Source: Echinicola soli
Lineage (GTDB): Bacteria > Bacteroidota > Bacteroidia > Cytophagales > Cyclobacteriaceae
Assembly: GCF_006575665.1 (NCBI RefSeq)
Contig: NZ_CP041253.1
Location: 191,501-255,500 of the forward strand
Reading direction: 5' to 3'
DNA: 64,000 nt
Shown here: piece after piece, positions 1-8,296 of the stretch
Layout: every line of letters begins with the position of its first letter
Numbering within the stretch: position 1 is the stretch's first letter
Notes under the pieces: model-generated
The model's database searches: none
What the model saw: only the letters and a program-made list of their open reading frames with translations
What the model was told of the DNA's origin: nothing
Translations under genes and position numbers: made by a program

Positions 1-833
1 TCATTGGTCACTTGTAAGGAGCCGTTTACATGTATTGTTTTCTGCGGTGTTGCAGTGCCAACCCCAAGGATATTGGTAGAATTAGTATTAATTGAAACCA
101 CTTCAACCGACTCCGAAGAACCTGTTCCATTAAAGAATGCAAAGCGACCATCGCCTATGGTGGTGCTTGTTGCAACATACCCAAGTGTGGCATAATCTTC
201 ATCTGCGCTACCAACACGACCGCGAAATTGTACTTTCCCAAGAAAATCACCGCTAGAAATCCCTAATTCAGAACCTAATGTGCCACGAGCTCGGGTAAAA
301 AGAAACCCTGGAGCATTATTGGCGGCAGTATTGTTCACCCGTTTGAACAATCCTATTGCCCTATCCCCCTGAACGTGCAATTGCCAGTCGGGATTACTGG
401 TTCCTATACCTACCCTGCCATTATCCTTTGCCACAAATTCAGTCCCTGCTGGCCGGGCCGTGGTGCCGTCACTTTTAGCCCCCAGCTTTATTTGGGTATT
501 GGAATTATCGTCTACCCAGACATCTTTGGTAAGATCTGCTCCTGTATCCACTGTTAGACATTCAAAAGCACTTCCCCTATATATTTGGACACAACTCTGG
601 TCGGTGTTATAGACAAGCATGCCGTCTGCAGGGGAATTTCCTTCCAAAGCGGTCACCTGCTCGCCGGTAAGCCTGGGGATCAGCACCCCCTTAGTTGTAC
701 TGGACACATCCAGTACCGCATTTTCATCCGGGGATTGGGTCCCTATACCCGTTTGGGCTAACGTTTCCGTAACAGCTACAAAAAAAAACAGTCCCAGTAT
801 TGCAGTTTTAAATTTCACTACTTTAAAATTCAT
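1..833 (-). CDS. GIGT-repeat secreted surface protein, tail-fibre-like (partial, C-terminus outside window)
   Basis: The reading frame opens with ATG at 833 and stays open to the window edge, giving 277 residues without a stop. Residues 1-26 form a signal peptide (basic start, then LGLFFFVAVTETLAQ). The mature part begins TGIGTQSPDENAVLDVSST, the usual opening of Bacteroidota surface proteins that resemble phage tail fibres. Further VGIGTSNP and ILGVGTATPQ motifs recur about every 80 residues. The first 120 residues match the neighbouring gene at 1095-2393 almost exactly, then the two diverge, so they are tandem paralogues. Export and surface location are inferred from the signal peptide. The function is unknown. 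A C-terminal S74 chaperone or type IX sorting domain may lie outside the window. Confidence 0.75.
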   Translation of the reverse strand, partial: MNFKVVKFKTAILGLFFFVAVTETLAQTGIGTQSPDENAVLDVSSTTKGVLIPRLTGEQVTALEGNSPADGMLVYNTDQSCVQIYRGSAFECLTVDTGADLTKDVWVDDNSNTQIKLGAKSDGTTARPAGTEFVAKDNGRVGIGTSNPDWQLHVQGDRAIGLFKRVNNTAANNAPGFLFTRARGTLGSELGISSGDFLGKVQFRGRVGSADEDYATLGYVATSTTIGDGRFAFFNGTGSSESVEVVSINTNSTNILGVGTATPQKTIHVNGSLQVTN

Positions 834-964
834 ATCTTGATCATTATCTAAAGTTTCTATAAATGGAATTTCACACATTTTTCACCATCATCTATGGTTT
901 ATCTACAGCGTATGCAGAAGCTGCTTCTCTCCCCATCACCACACAGGACGTATTTTCCCGTAAA

Positions 965-995
965 CCATCATACCCCCTAACCAGTGGTATGATGG
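965..995. other. Hairpin between the paralogous surface genes
   Basis: A perfect 10-bp inverted repeat CCATCATACC / GGTATGATGG (965-974 and 986-995) lies about 100 bases downstream of the stop of the 1095-2393 gene. There is no T-run on either side, so it is a weak terminator candidate at best. It could equally be a processing or stability hairpin. The rest of 834-1094 shows no gene. Confidence 0.4.
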
Positions 996-1094
996 CTTAA
1001 AACTTCTCAAGACACTTGCAAAGTTTATCTTTTTTATTTGGATATATGACTTAACAACCTGCCCTAAACGTTAACTTCTAACATCGCTTCTCCC

Positions 1095-2393
1095 CTATCT
1101 GCTTCTAAAGCTTTGAAAGACGTTCATAACGACAGGTGTAAAATTAGGAGCAGCAGCATAGTTCATTCTTATAGATCCTCCCGATCCGATGCCTGTTGCG
1201 CTTAAAACCAAATCGCCACCAGAATCAAAGTTGAAGGTTAAGGTTTGTGTGCCTTCACCAGTAATCACCAGGGGGTTTGATCCTGTTCCACCAACCTCAT
1301 AACCATAAGTAACCACCCTGAAGCCTGAGTTGTAGCCATAAGTAATCTCAGCATACAGGTTCAACCCTGTTCCATTAGAACCTAACTCAAAACCTCCACT
1401 GTACATCTGGAACCTAACGATAGAGCCGTTATTTACTGACACAATATCTTGTGGGGTATTTGTGATATTGTAAGTACCATCGAAAGAAGTTGCACCTGAG
1501 TGTTCAAGTACTGGGTTGAATTTTTTGTATACATATCCGTTTCCATCTATATACATCGGACTATTATTAGGACTGGTATATGCGATGTTTGCATCCTGTT
1601 TATTTTTGGAATTGGAAATATTCTCTAAACGAAGCCCACTCGCGCTTGCCGATGCAGGTTTTACATTTAATCGAGCCGTTGGTGCGGTAGTCCCAATACC
1701 CACATTGCCCCCGGCTCGAATACTCATTCGCGGATCGCCAATGCCATCAAAGCCAAAATCCAGACGGTTTAAATCACTATTACTTCCTTGATAATTGAAC
1801 CTGATATCGGCACTGTTCCTGTCGCTTGAGGCAACACCCAGTTTCAAATTCGTATTATTGCCAGCAATGGCATTAGCAGGTGCCAAGAAATCCGCTATCG
1901 GCACATAGGCGCCTTCGCCGGTAGCGTCTACTACACTAAGTTTGCTGAATGGAAATTCCGTCCCAATACCCACATTGCCGTCATCATAAGCTACAAATCC
2001 TCTTCCCGCAGGACGGATCGTGGTACCATCGCTCAATGTACCCAGCTTCACCATATTGTTGGCAGGATCGTCTACCCAGGCGTCTTTGGTAGGATCCACT
2101 CCGGTATCCACAGTTAGACATTCAAAAGCACTTCCCGTATATATTTGGACACAACCCTGGTCGGTATTATAGACAAGCATGCCTTCTACAGGGGAATTGT
2201 CTTCCAAAGCTGTCACCTGTACCTCGGTAAGCCTGGGGATCAGCACGCCCTTAGTCGTACTGGACACATCCAGTACTGCATTCTCATCGGGGGATTGTGT
2301 TCCTATGCCCGTTTGGGCTAACGTTTCCGTAACAGCTAGGAAAAAAAACAGTCCCAGCACCACACTTTCTAATCTCATTCCTATAGAATTCAT
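1095..2393 (-). CDS. GIGT-repeat secreted surface protein, tail-fibre-like
   Basis: This is a 432-residue protein if translation starts at the ATG at 2393. That start is chosen because it aligns with the start and signal peptide (LGLFFFLAVTETLAQ) of the paralogue at 1-833. GIGT motifs follow: TGIGTQSPDENAVLDVSST after the signal, NVGIGTEFPFSKLSVVD, and NVGIGTTAPTARLNVKPA. The C-terminal 150 residues are Gly/Ser/Asn-rich beta-strand-like sequence with no S74 peptidase motif that I can see. The family is common on Bacteroidota surfaces, and ligand binding is only inferred. The frame stays open upstream to an ATG at 2771, which would add 126 unrelated residues. I regard that extension as a separate remnant rather than part of this protein. 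Confidence 0.75.
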   Translation of the reverse strand: MNSIGMRLESVVLGLFFFLAVTETLAQTGIGTQSPDENAVLDVSSTTKGVLIPRLTEVQVTALEDNSPVEGMLVYNTDQGCVQIYTGSAFECLTVDTGVDPTKDAWVDDPANNMVKLGTLSDGTTIRPAGRGFVAYDDGNVGIGTEFPFSKLSVVDATGEGAYVPIADFLAPANAIAGNNTNLKLGVASSDRNSADIRFNYQGSNSDLNRLDFGFDGIGDPRMSIRAGGNVGIGTTAPTARLNVKPASASASGLRLENISNSKNKQDANIAYTSPNNSPMYIDGNGYVYKKFNPVLEHSGATSFDGTYNITNTPQDIVSVNNGSIVRFQMYSGGFELGSNGTGLNLYAEITYGYNSGFRVVTYGYEVGGTGSNPLVITGEGTQTLTFNFDSGGDLVLSATGIGSGGSIRMNYAAAPNFTPVVMNVFQSFRSR

Positions 2394-2771
2394 ATCTTGA
2401 ATATTTTTTTCAATCCATTTTGCCTTACCTCGGAAAAAACAATCGTCATATTTCTCCAAGGTTTTGAGCGTATATTTTTCGATCAAACCAGGCAGTCCTT
2501 CATAGAATAAGCGTAAAGTGTTCAGATTTATATTGGCAGGAGCTCCATTTTCTTCTCTGATCAAAAAAGCTGGCTTAAAGGTTAAATTATCGGAGCGTGG
2601 AACGAAACCACCAGCAGTTAGGTAAAAATGAAATTCCCAATAGCCAAAGCCGATATGAAGTCCGTCGAATATAGATTGACTGATTTTGGGAAGCTGTTGA
2701 GCAAGCCCAGCCATTATGCCCAAGGCAAACGCATGTAAGACCGCTATTTTATATACTTCGCCCATGTTCAA
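2394..2771 (-). other. In-frame open stretch upstream of the surface gene, possible gene remnant
   Basis: Between ATG 2771 and the preferred start at 2393 the frame is open for 126 codons and reads like real protein (for example YEGLPGLIEKYTLKTLEKY and FFRGKAKWIEKN). It has no counterpart before the paralogue at 833, where upstream DNA differs completely. I do not recognise the family. It may be the tail of a broken gene, or a true N-terminal extension that would place the signal peptide inside the protein, which is unlikely. Confidence 0.3.
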
Positions 2772-3340
2772 AACCTAAATCAAAATTCTACTTACTTCAT
2801 AAATAAAGAACCTATTCAGGACGCGCCTATTAATATAGTTATTAACTATCATTTATAACCACTTACAAACTAGTTAAATACTTGTTCATACAAAGGAATA
2901 AAGATATTTAACTATAAAAGAAAAATCACATACGTAAATATACGCAAACTGATAAATCCACCCCAACCTCACGTAACGAAAATAAAAAAAACATATAAAA
3001 ACAAAAAATAAAACAATTTAAAAGCATTAAAAACCATTAAAAACACAATCACTTCATAAAACTATCAAAACAAAAAACACACTACAAACTACAATAATTT
3101 AATATTTAAATAATCCTATATAAATTAAAAAAGTATAAATTCTTCTTAAAATCTATTAAAAAGAAGCGTTCCACTTCCAGTAAGAAAAACAACGTGATTC
3201 ACGTAAAATCCGCCAACACAAGACTTCTTAGCTTCCTTATCTCCATTATCTCATTTGGTCTTCTGAAGCAGAAAAATGTTGCATAAATTAACGCAAAAGA
3301 AAAAACTAAAGGTTCTATATGATTTACAGTGGGTAAATTA
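2772..3340. other. AT-rich intergenic stretch
   Basis: About 2800-3180 is extremely A+T rich with runs of A and T and no credible reading frame. At 3320-3338 it contains TGATTTACAGTGGGTAAAT, the same sequence that is split and duplicated around the IS element at 25201-26533. No RNA gene was recognised. The region could hold upstream promoter elements, but nothing specific can be supported. Confidence 0.5.
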
Positions 3341-3369
3341 TCCTCGGGACTGTCCCTCTTGTGCGGATA

Positions 3370-3535
3370 GATCAGGGAAATAGTTTTGTCCCTACGGCAC
3401 AAAGCCCCTTAGAGGCAACCTGATTTTACCAAGTTTAAATGCCTAGCGGCTAGGAATCCCTCCTCTCTATTTTAGCCGACAGAAGTGTAAGCAGGGATGC
3501 TCCGTTAGGTGCATTAGCTTGGTAACAGAAATTGT
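3370..3535. repeat. Short C/G palindromic intergenic repeats
   Basis: Three short imperfect palindromes are spaced 50-70 bases apart: GTCCCTACGGCAC near 3388, GCCTAGCGGCTAGG near 3442, and GCTCCGTTAGGTGC near 3499. Units of this kind (gene-poor, C/G palindromes around xCGTTAGGx or xTACGGx) are frequent between genes of Bacteroidota. They are followed directly by the dispersed repeat at 3536. No coding potential was seen. Confidence 0.5.
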
Positions 3536-3948
3536 GGATCAAGCGAAAAAGCTGGGGGGATTAGGGTTGGTTTCGATAGCACGCAGATGATGCAGATTAA
3601 TAAAATTTACGCTGATTTTTTTATACTGGAGCACGCATTACTATTGCTAAATTAAAGAGAAATATGCTTACCAAAACCACCTGTAAATCTCTCATCTTCC
3701 AGAAATATTGTTTGGTCCTCAAAATGTGCTAAAAAGGAGGCAGGCGAAAAAGCTGAGGGCATGAATCCCTTTATTTTAATAGGATTTCTTTTTTGTTTTT
3801 TTGCCACAAAGATTCTAAAACCCAAAGCTGTTTGTTTTCCATGAAATTTGGAATCCGCCTACAAAACACTTCGTGTCTTGGCGGCTTCGTGGCGACATAC
3901 CAATTGAATATAAATCTTCTCCCGCCCCCAGAAATATTGCTTGATCCG
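3536..3948. repeat. Dispersed repeat, copy 1 (long form)
   Basis: It begins GGATCAAGCGAAAAAGC, passes through GATAGCACGCAGATGATGCAG and AAATTAAAGAGAAATATGC, and ends at CAGAAATATTGCTTGATCC. The same blocks in the same order occur at 26558-27117, 34196-34368 and 39827-40013. Copies 1 and 2 also share a downstream block (GCCACAAAGATTCTAA to CTTCGTGTCTTGGCG). Short frames through the block are very similar between copies 1 and 2, but they start at TTG inside a T-run and are not convincing genes. Function is unknown; this is probably a non-autonomous or decayed element. Confidence 0.8.
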
Positions 3949-3991
3949 AAATTAGATACAGTATCCTCACAGTATTCCATATAAGGCCAAT

Positions 3992-4026
3992 AAAAAGGGG
4001 AGATCGTATAGCCTTACAACCTCCCC
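3992..4026 (-). terminator. Rho-independent terminator of the HIT gene
   Basis: On the minus strand GGGGAG (4021-4026 complement) pairs with CTCCCC (3997-4002 complement), followed by TTTTTATT. It lies 23 bases after the stop codon of the HIT-family gene. Confidence 0.6.
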
Positions 4027-4048
4027 CTATAAGTATATAAATCGTTTC

Positions 4049-4441
4049 CTATAATTCCGCTTTGATCCTGGCTGCAATATCTGCCAGTTCTTGATCATTT
4101 AGCGTTAATTTAGGCCGGGTAAAATTGATATCATCCATCGTATTCAAGGGCACCAAATGGATGTGAACATGTGGCACTTCCAGTCCGATCACTGCTACGC
4201 CAACCCGTGTACACTTGATAGCCTTATCCACTCCTTTAGCCACCTTTTTAGCGAAAATATTCAGCCCCGAAAGCATTTCATCTTCCAAGTCAAAAATATA
4301 ATCCACTTCCTTTTTAGGAACGACCAGCACATGTCCCTTTACCAAGGGCATGATATCCAGAAACGCGATGTAATTTTCGTCTTCCGCTACGATATGGGCG
4401 GGAATTTCTCTTTTAATGATCTTTGTAAAAATACTTGCCAT
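4049..4441 (-). CDS. HIT family nucleotide-binding protein
   Basis: The 130-residue protein has normal length for the Hint/HinT branch. The histidine triad HVHIHLVP is at residues 91-98, and GHVLVVPKKEV lies at 36-46. Family members hydrolyse nucleoside phosphoramidates or adenylated conjugates in the cytoplasm, the middle His acting as nucleophile; the exact substrate here is unknown. It follows greA on the same strand with a terminator between them (4457-4483), so it is probably transcribed partly by read-through or from its own promoter. Adjacency of a HIT gene and greA is seen in many Bacteroidota. Confidence 0.9.
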   Translation of the reverse strand: MASIFTKIIKREIPAHIVAEDENYIAFLDIMPLVKGHVLVVPKKEVDYIFDLEDEMLSGLNIFAKKVAKGVDKAIKCTRVGVAVIGLEVPHVHIHLVPLNTMDDINFTRPKLTLNDQELADIAARIKAEL

Positions 4442-4451
4442 GGGATAAAAA

Positions 4452-4483
4452 TAAAAAATCCCGAAGGAAATACCATCGGGATT
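4452..4483 (-). terminator. Rho-independent terminator of greA
   Basis: On the minus strand AATCCCGA (4476-4483 complement) pairs with TCGGGATT (4457-4464 complement), and is followed by TTTTATTTTT. It starts 8 bases after the greA stop codon. Confidence 0.75.
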
Positions 4484-4490
4484 GTGCTTT

Positions 4491-4964
4491 TTAGTATGTA
4501 ATGTCTAGTACTTCAAACTCCACTACACCTGCAGGTGCATTTATCTGAGCGATCTCGCCTACTTTCTTGCCTAAAAGGCCTTTCCCAAAAGGTGAGGCCA
4601 AAGAAATTTTATTGGCTTTTAGGTCAGCCTCTTCCTCTGACACCAAGGTATAGGCGACCGTCATGCCATTTTTTACATTTTTGATTTTCACAGTGCACAG
4701 AATCCCCACTTTTGACGTATCCATTTTGGAATTGTCCAGCACGCGGGCATTGCCGATCACGCCTTCCAGCTTAGCTATTTTCAATTCAAGAAGCCCCTGG
4801 GCATCTTTGGCAGCATCATACTCTGCGTTTTCACTAAGGTCTCCTTTGTCCCTTGCCTCAGCGATCTGCTTGGCAATATCCTGTCTTCCTTTGGTCTTCA
4901 ATTCCTGAAGCTCATCCTTCAGTTTCTTAAGCCCCTCTTCTGTATAATATTGTACTTGTCCCAT
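4491..4964 (-). CDS. greA: Transcription elongation factor GreA
   Basis: GreA rescues backtracked RNA polymerase by stimulating cleavage of the transcript 3' end. The protein is 157 residues from MGQVQYYTEEGLKKLKDEL, the usual GreA opening; an upstream ATG at 4982 would add six residues and is not favoured. The N-terminal coiled coil carries the conserved acidic tip ARDKGDLSENAEYDAAKDAQ. The C-terminal FKBP-like domain includes ISLASPFGKGLLGKKVGE. The 5' leader contains a strong hairpin (5000-5024) downstream of a TATATTTG promoter element, suggesting attenuation. A terminator follows the gene. Confidence 0.96.
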   Translation of the reverse strand: MGQVQYYTEEGLKKLKDELQELKTKGRQDIAKQIAEARDKGDLSENAEYDAAKDAQGLLELKIAKLEGVIGNARVLDNSKMDTSKVGILCTVKIKNVKNGMTVAYTLVSEEEADLKANKISLASPFGKGLLGKKVGEIAQINAPAGVVEFEVLDITY

Positions 4965-4991
4965 AGTCTTATAATTTCTCAAAGTGTGAAA

Positions 4992-5025
4992 AATAAAAGA
5001 ACGGTCTCATTTCTGAAGACCGTTT
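4992..5025 (-). terminator. Hairpin with T-run in the greA leader (attenuator or terminator of the upstream gene)
   Basis: A perfect 8-bp stem AACGGTCT / AGACCGTT (5000-5007 and 5017-5024) is followed on the minus strand by TCTTTTATTTTT. It lies 95 bases after the dehydrogenase stop at 5119 but also downstream of the apparent greA promoter (5056-5063), so greA transcripts must pass through it. Confidence 0.65.
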
Positions 5026-5055
5026 CTCTTTTCCACTTGTATTTTGTGTATAGTG

Positions 5056-5063
5056 CAAATATA
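5056..5063 (-). promoter_or_regulatory. Probable greA promoter, -7 element
   Basis: The minus strand reads TATATTTG, a full match to the Bacteroidota -7 box TAnnTTTG. It lies about 90 bases upstream of the greA start. The -33 box is not clear. Confidence 0.5.
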
Positions 5064-5118
5064 AGTAGATATTGATGACAAAGCAATTTTACCCTTTGGA
5101 TTTATAGGCCAAACTGCC

Positions 5119-6054
5119 TTATTCCACTAAAAACTCACCTGAAATCTTACTTACGAGCACCTCATTGATCTTTTCATAGGATTGGAAAGTCCAGCCCGCT
5201 ATATGTGGGGTAAACAGCACGTCTTTTCTAGTCACTAGCTTTTCAAAAGAACGCTTTTGGAGGGCTGTTAGTGCATGGAGCTTCTCATTTTCGAGTACAT
5301 CAAGCAACGCTCCTTTTAGGATCCCTTTTTCCAGTGTTTCATTTAATGTCTCCAAGTTGATCACCTCTCCTCTCGCTGTGTTGATGAGGTAAAACGGCTT
5401 ACTAAAATCACCTAATACCTCTGTAGTAAAGAAGTTCCTCGTTTCCATAGTGAGTGGGACATGGATACTCAGGACATCCGCCTCCCGCTGAATCTCCTCA
5501 AAAGTGGCCTCGGTGGCATATTCATCACTGTAGTGCTCTAAGTACTTATCATATGCAATCACATTAACGCCAAAACCACTAAGCCTGCGGGCAAAGGCTC
5601 TCCCCATATTACCATAACCAAAAATCCCTACGGTCTTGCCCTGAAGTTCTTCGCCCCTATTGCCTTCTCTGTCCCATATTCCCTGGCGCACTTCGTTATC
5701 TGCTTTCTGGAGGTTGTTGAACAGCATCAGCAGCATCGCTACAGCATGCTCTGCTACCGCGTCACGGTTCCCCTCAGGGGCATGAAATAGCTTTATCCCA
5801 TGCTCTTCGATATAGTCCAGGTCTATTTTATCCAGTCCGGCACCCGCCCTTCCGATAAATTTCAGCTTGATTGCCTTTTCTAACAGCGGCTTGTCCATCG
5901 GCGTTTTTGACCTGATGATCAATCCTTCATAATCTGCGATGATATCCTCTATCTCTGCCCGGGTGATCTTTGGGCTATAATTCACCTTAAAACCTTTCGC
6001 CTCCAGCAAAGGTGTAATACTGGAGTGCATTTCATCAATTATCAGTATGTTCAT
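5119..6054 (-). CDS. D-2-hydroxyacid dehydrogenase (phosphoglycerate dehydrogenase-like)
   Basis: This 311-residue NAD-dependent dehydrogenase has the catalytic-domain segment GRAGAGLDKIDLDYI near residue 68-82, the Rossmann motif GYGNMG at 146-151, and NTARGE at 225-230 with the catalytic Arg. The catalytic His is in TPHIAGWT (His 284). Family members reduce 2-keto acids or oxidise D-2-hydroxy acids. Similarity to 3-phosphoglycerate dehydrogenase suggests serine synthesis, but the C-terminal ACT domain of long SerA forms is absent and other serine genes are not nearby. The exact substrate is therefore uncertain. It follows mgtE with 50 bases between them. Confidence 0.85.
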   Translation of the reverse strand: MNILIIDEMHSSITPLLEAKGFKVNYSPKITRAEIEDIIADYEGLIIRSKTPMDKPLLEKAIKLKFIGRAGAGLDKIDLDYIEEHGIKLFHAPEGNRDAVAEHAVAMLLMLFNNLQKADNEVRQGIWDREGNRGEELQGKTVGIFGYGNMGRAFARRLSGFGVNVIAYDKYLEHYSDEYATEATFEEIQREADVLSIHVPLTMETRNFFTTEVLGDFSKPFYLINTARGEVINLETLNETLEKGILKGALLDVLENEKLHALTALQKRSFEKLVTRKDVLFTPHIAGWTFQSYEKINEVLVSKISGEFLVE

Positions 6055-6066
6055 CTATCTGTTCAT

Positions 6067-6088
6067 TAAAAACTTGGCCACCCCAAGT
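6067..6088 (-). terminator. Weak terminator downstream of mgtE
   Basis: On the minus strand ACTTGG (6083-6088 complement) pairs with CCAAGT (6072-6077 complement), followed by TTTTTAATG. The stem is only 6 bp. Confidence 0.45.
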
Positions 6089-6104
6089 CTTCTATTGTCA
6101 ACTT

Positions 6105-7472
6105 TTAAAGGTTTAGCAGCATCATGGCCACTAAAAAGTAAACTGCTAACCCTAAAAGGTCATTTGCAGTAGTGATAAACGGCCCAGAAGCCATGGCGGG
6201 ATTGATCCCTATTTTATCCAAAACGATCGGGGTCACCGTCCCCATAAACGAGGCCAAAAGCACCACGCTGAACAATGCAAACCCAACCACGATGCCAAAT
6301 TTCACCTCATTGCCATAGACAAACACCACCGTCCCGAAAACAACGGCGCCCAACACAATACCATTCAGCACGGCCACCAGCAGCACTTTAGCAAATCGCC
6401 TCCCAATACTTTCGGCAAATACCGATTTTGCCGCCAGAGACTGTACCACAAGTGAGGATGATTGGATGCCTACATTCCCTCCCGTCGCGGTAATTAGCGG
6501 AATAAAAGAGGCCAGCTGAATGTATTTGCTCAATCCGTCATTAAACACCCCGATGATCTTTGCACCCATCAATCCGCCAAAAATCCCTATCAACAGCCAA
6601 GGCAAGCGTGCTTTTGAAAGCCGAAAGACTGAATCCGATTCCTCCACGTCATCGGAAATACCTGTCATCGCCTGCATATCTTCTTCTGCCTGCTCCCTGA
6701 TCACATCCAGCACGTCATCGACTGTAATCCTCCCTACCAATTTATTTTTGGCATTGACCACGGGAAGTGCTTCAAGGTCATACTTACGCATAATCTCGGC
6801 GATTTCTTCTTCATCCATATAAGTGGGCACCGACATGATATCTTCTTCGTAAATATCCTTGATCTTGGTATTTGCAGACCCTAAAATAATCTTCTTTAAC
6901 GCCACCCTTCCGAGAAGACTCTCTTTATTGTCCACCACATAAATAGAGTAGATTTTCTCAACATTTTCAGCTTGCCTTCGGATCTCATCAATGGTCTGCA
7001 CCACCGTCCAATTCAAATTGGCCTTGATAAATTCCTTGGCCATCAAGGCACCAGCACTTCCTTCCTCGTACCGCAACAGCTCCATAATATGGCCTGCCTT
7101 CTCTCTTTCCTGCAGATGGCTGATGACGTCTTCCCGGTCTTTCACCACAAGCTGATGGAGGATATCCACCGCATCATCGGACTCCATCGAATCAAGCAAG
7201 ACTGCCAATTCTTCGGATTCCATTTCCTGGACCAACTTAAACTGCGACTCTTCATCCAGCTCGATAAGCACGTCAGCGGCAAACTCATGTTCAAGCACCC
7301 GCAGCACAAACAGCACCTCCTCTATCTCCAACTCATCAAGCAATGAAGCCACATCAGCCTCTTTGGTTCCCTCTAATGATTCGCGGATACCTTCAATGTT
7401 CTCTTCCTCAATACTCGCTTTTAAGGATTCCAAGTACTCTCTCGAGAGCTCAAATTCTTTTATTTTTTCCAA
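6105..7472 (-). CDS. mgtE: Magnesium transporter MgtE
   Basis: The 455-residue length is typical of MgtE, an inner-membrane Mg2+ channel gated by cytosolic Mg2+. The acidic N domain (about 20-130) is alpha-helical and full of paired Leu/Glu. A CBS pair follows (about 135-260: MSVPTYMDEEEIAEIMRKYD and LPVVNAKNKLVGRITVDDV). Five membrane helices come after about 285, containing the signature PLITATGGNVGIQSSSLVV. The start overlaps the rsmA end by 13 bases, so the two are likely cotranscribed and translationally coupled. Confidence 0.95.
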   Translation of the reverse strand: MEKIKEFELSREYLESLKASIEEENIEGIRESLEGTKEADVASLLDELEIEEVLFVLRVLEHEFAADVLIELDEESQFKLVQEMESEELAVLLDSMESDDAVDILHQLVVKDREDVISHLQEREKAGHIMELLRYEEGSAGALMAKEFIKANLNWTVVQTIDEIRRQAENVEKIYSIYVVDNKESLLGRVALKKIILGSANTKIKDIYEEDIMSVPTYMDEEEIAEIMRKYDLEALPVVNAKNKLVGRITVDDVLDVIREQAEEDMQAMTGISDDVEESDSVFRLSKARLPWLLIGIFGGLMGAKIIGVFNDGLSKYIQLASFIPLITATGGNVGIQSSSLVVQSLAAKSVFAESIGRRFAKVLLVAVLNGIVLGAVVFGTVVFVYGNEVKFGIVVGFALFSVVLLASFMGTVTPIVLDKIGINPAMASGPFITTANDLLGLAVYFLVAMMLLNL

Positions 7473-8242
7473 GACAATTCCAGTTTATTGGTGAGTGAAA
7501 TAAAAGCTGATACATCTAGCTGTTCTGCCCGTTTATCCAAAATGGGATCCTGTTTCATTTCGTCGGACAGGCCTAACGATTTCAATGCATTCCTTAACGT
7601 CTTTCGTCTCGTGCTGAAGCCCTGCTTTACCACCCTAAAAAACAACTTTTCGTTACAATCCAGCGTTTGGACATTGTTTCTCTTGAGCCGGATCACACCA
7701 CTGTTTACTCTTGGTGGGGGATCAAAAACATCCGGAGGCACGGTAAATAAATATTCTATATCATAATATGCCTGCAAAAGCACACTCAGAATACCGTAAT
7801 CTTTGTTACCATGTGGAGAGGCTATTCGCTGGGCCACCTCCTTCTGAAGCATACAGACTACTTCGGTCACATTACTTCGAAATTCCAGAACTTTGAAAAA
7901 TATCTGAGACGAAATATTATATGGAAAATTACCAGCTACGATATACTCTCCCTCAATAACCTTTCCAAAATCATATTTCAGAAAATCGGCATCGATAATT
8001 TTTTCATTCAATTGGGGATATTTTTTATGTAAGTACGCAATTGACTCCTTATCAATATCCACCAAATACAGCTCCCATTCCTCCTGAAGCAGAAAGTCGG
8101 TCAGTACTCCCATCCCTGGTCCTATTTCCAATACCTTTTTGACGCCCATGTGACCAGTTACTGACATGGCGATCTTTTCTGCTATCCCAAGGTCTTTCAG
8201 GAAGTGCTGTCCAAGATGCTTTTTCGCTCTGACCTTCTCCAT
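7460..8242 (-). CDS. rsmA: 16S rRNA adenine dimethyltransferase RsmA (KsgA)
   Basis: RsmA dimethylates two adjacent adenines in the 3' terminal helix of 16S rRNA using S-adenosylmethionine. The 260-residue protein has normal length. Visible motifs are KKHLGQHFLKD at 7-17, the SAM-binding EIGPGMG at 39-45, and the catalytic NFPY at 105-108 followed by NISSQIFFKV. The C-terminal domain has PPPRVNSGVIRL and RRKTLRNALK. It heads the rsmA-mgtE pair and is divergent from the aminopeptidase gene that starts at 8297. Confidence 0.96.
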   Translation of the reverse strand: MEKVRAKKHLGQHFLKDLGIAEKIAMSVTGHMGVKKVLEIGPGMGVLTDFLLQEEWELYLVDIDKESIAYLHKKYPQLNEKIIDADFLKYDFGKVIEGEYIVAGNFPYNISSQIFFKVLEFRSNVTEVVCMLQKEVAQRIASPHGNKDYGILSVLLQAYYDIEYLFTVPPDVFDPPPRVNSGVIRLKRNNVQTLDCNEKLFFRVVKQGFSTRRKTLRNALKSLGLSDEMKQDPILDKRAEQLDVSAFISLTNKLELSWKK

Positions 8243-8296
8243 CTTTATTTGTCTGATAAAATTATACTAAATTGCCAATCAAAATTAAGACAATAT

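Noticed and set aside
3793..3984. Short frame in repeat copy 1 that closely matches one at 26961-27221
   Set aside because: Both start at TTG within a T-run, lie wholly inside the dispersed repeat and end at unrelated points. Similarity follows from the DNA repeat, not from protein conservation.
8204..8296. Longer start for the aminopeptidase
   Set aside because: The extra 31 residues overlap the divergent rsmA gene and do not resemble M17 proteins; ATG at 8297 gives the usual length.
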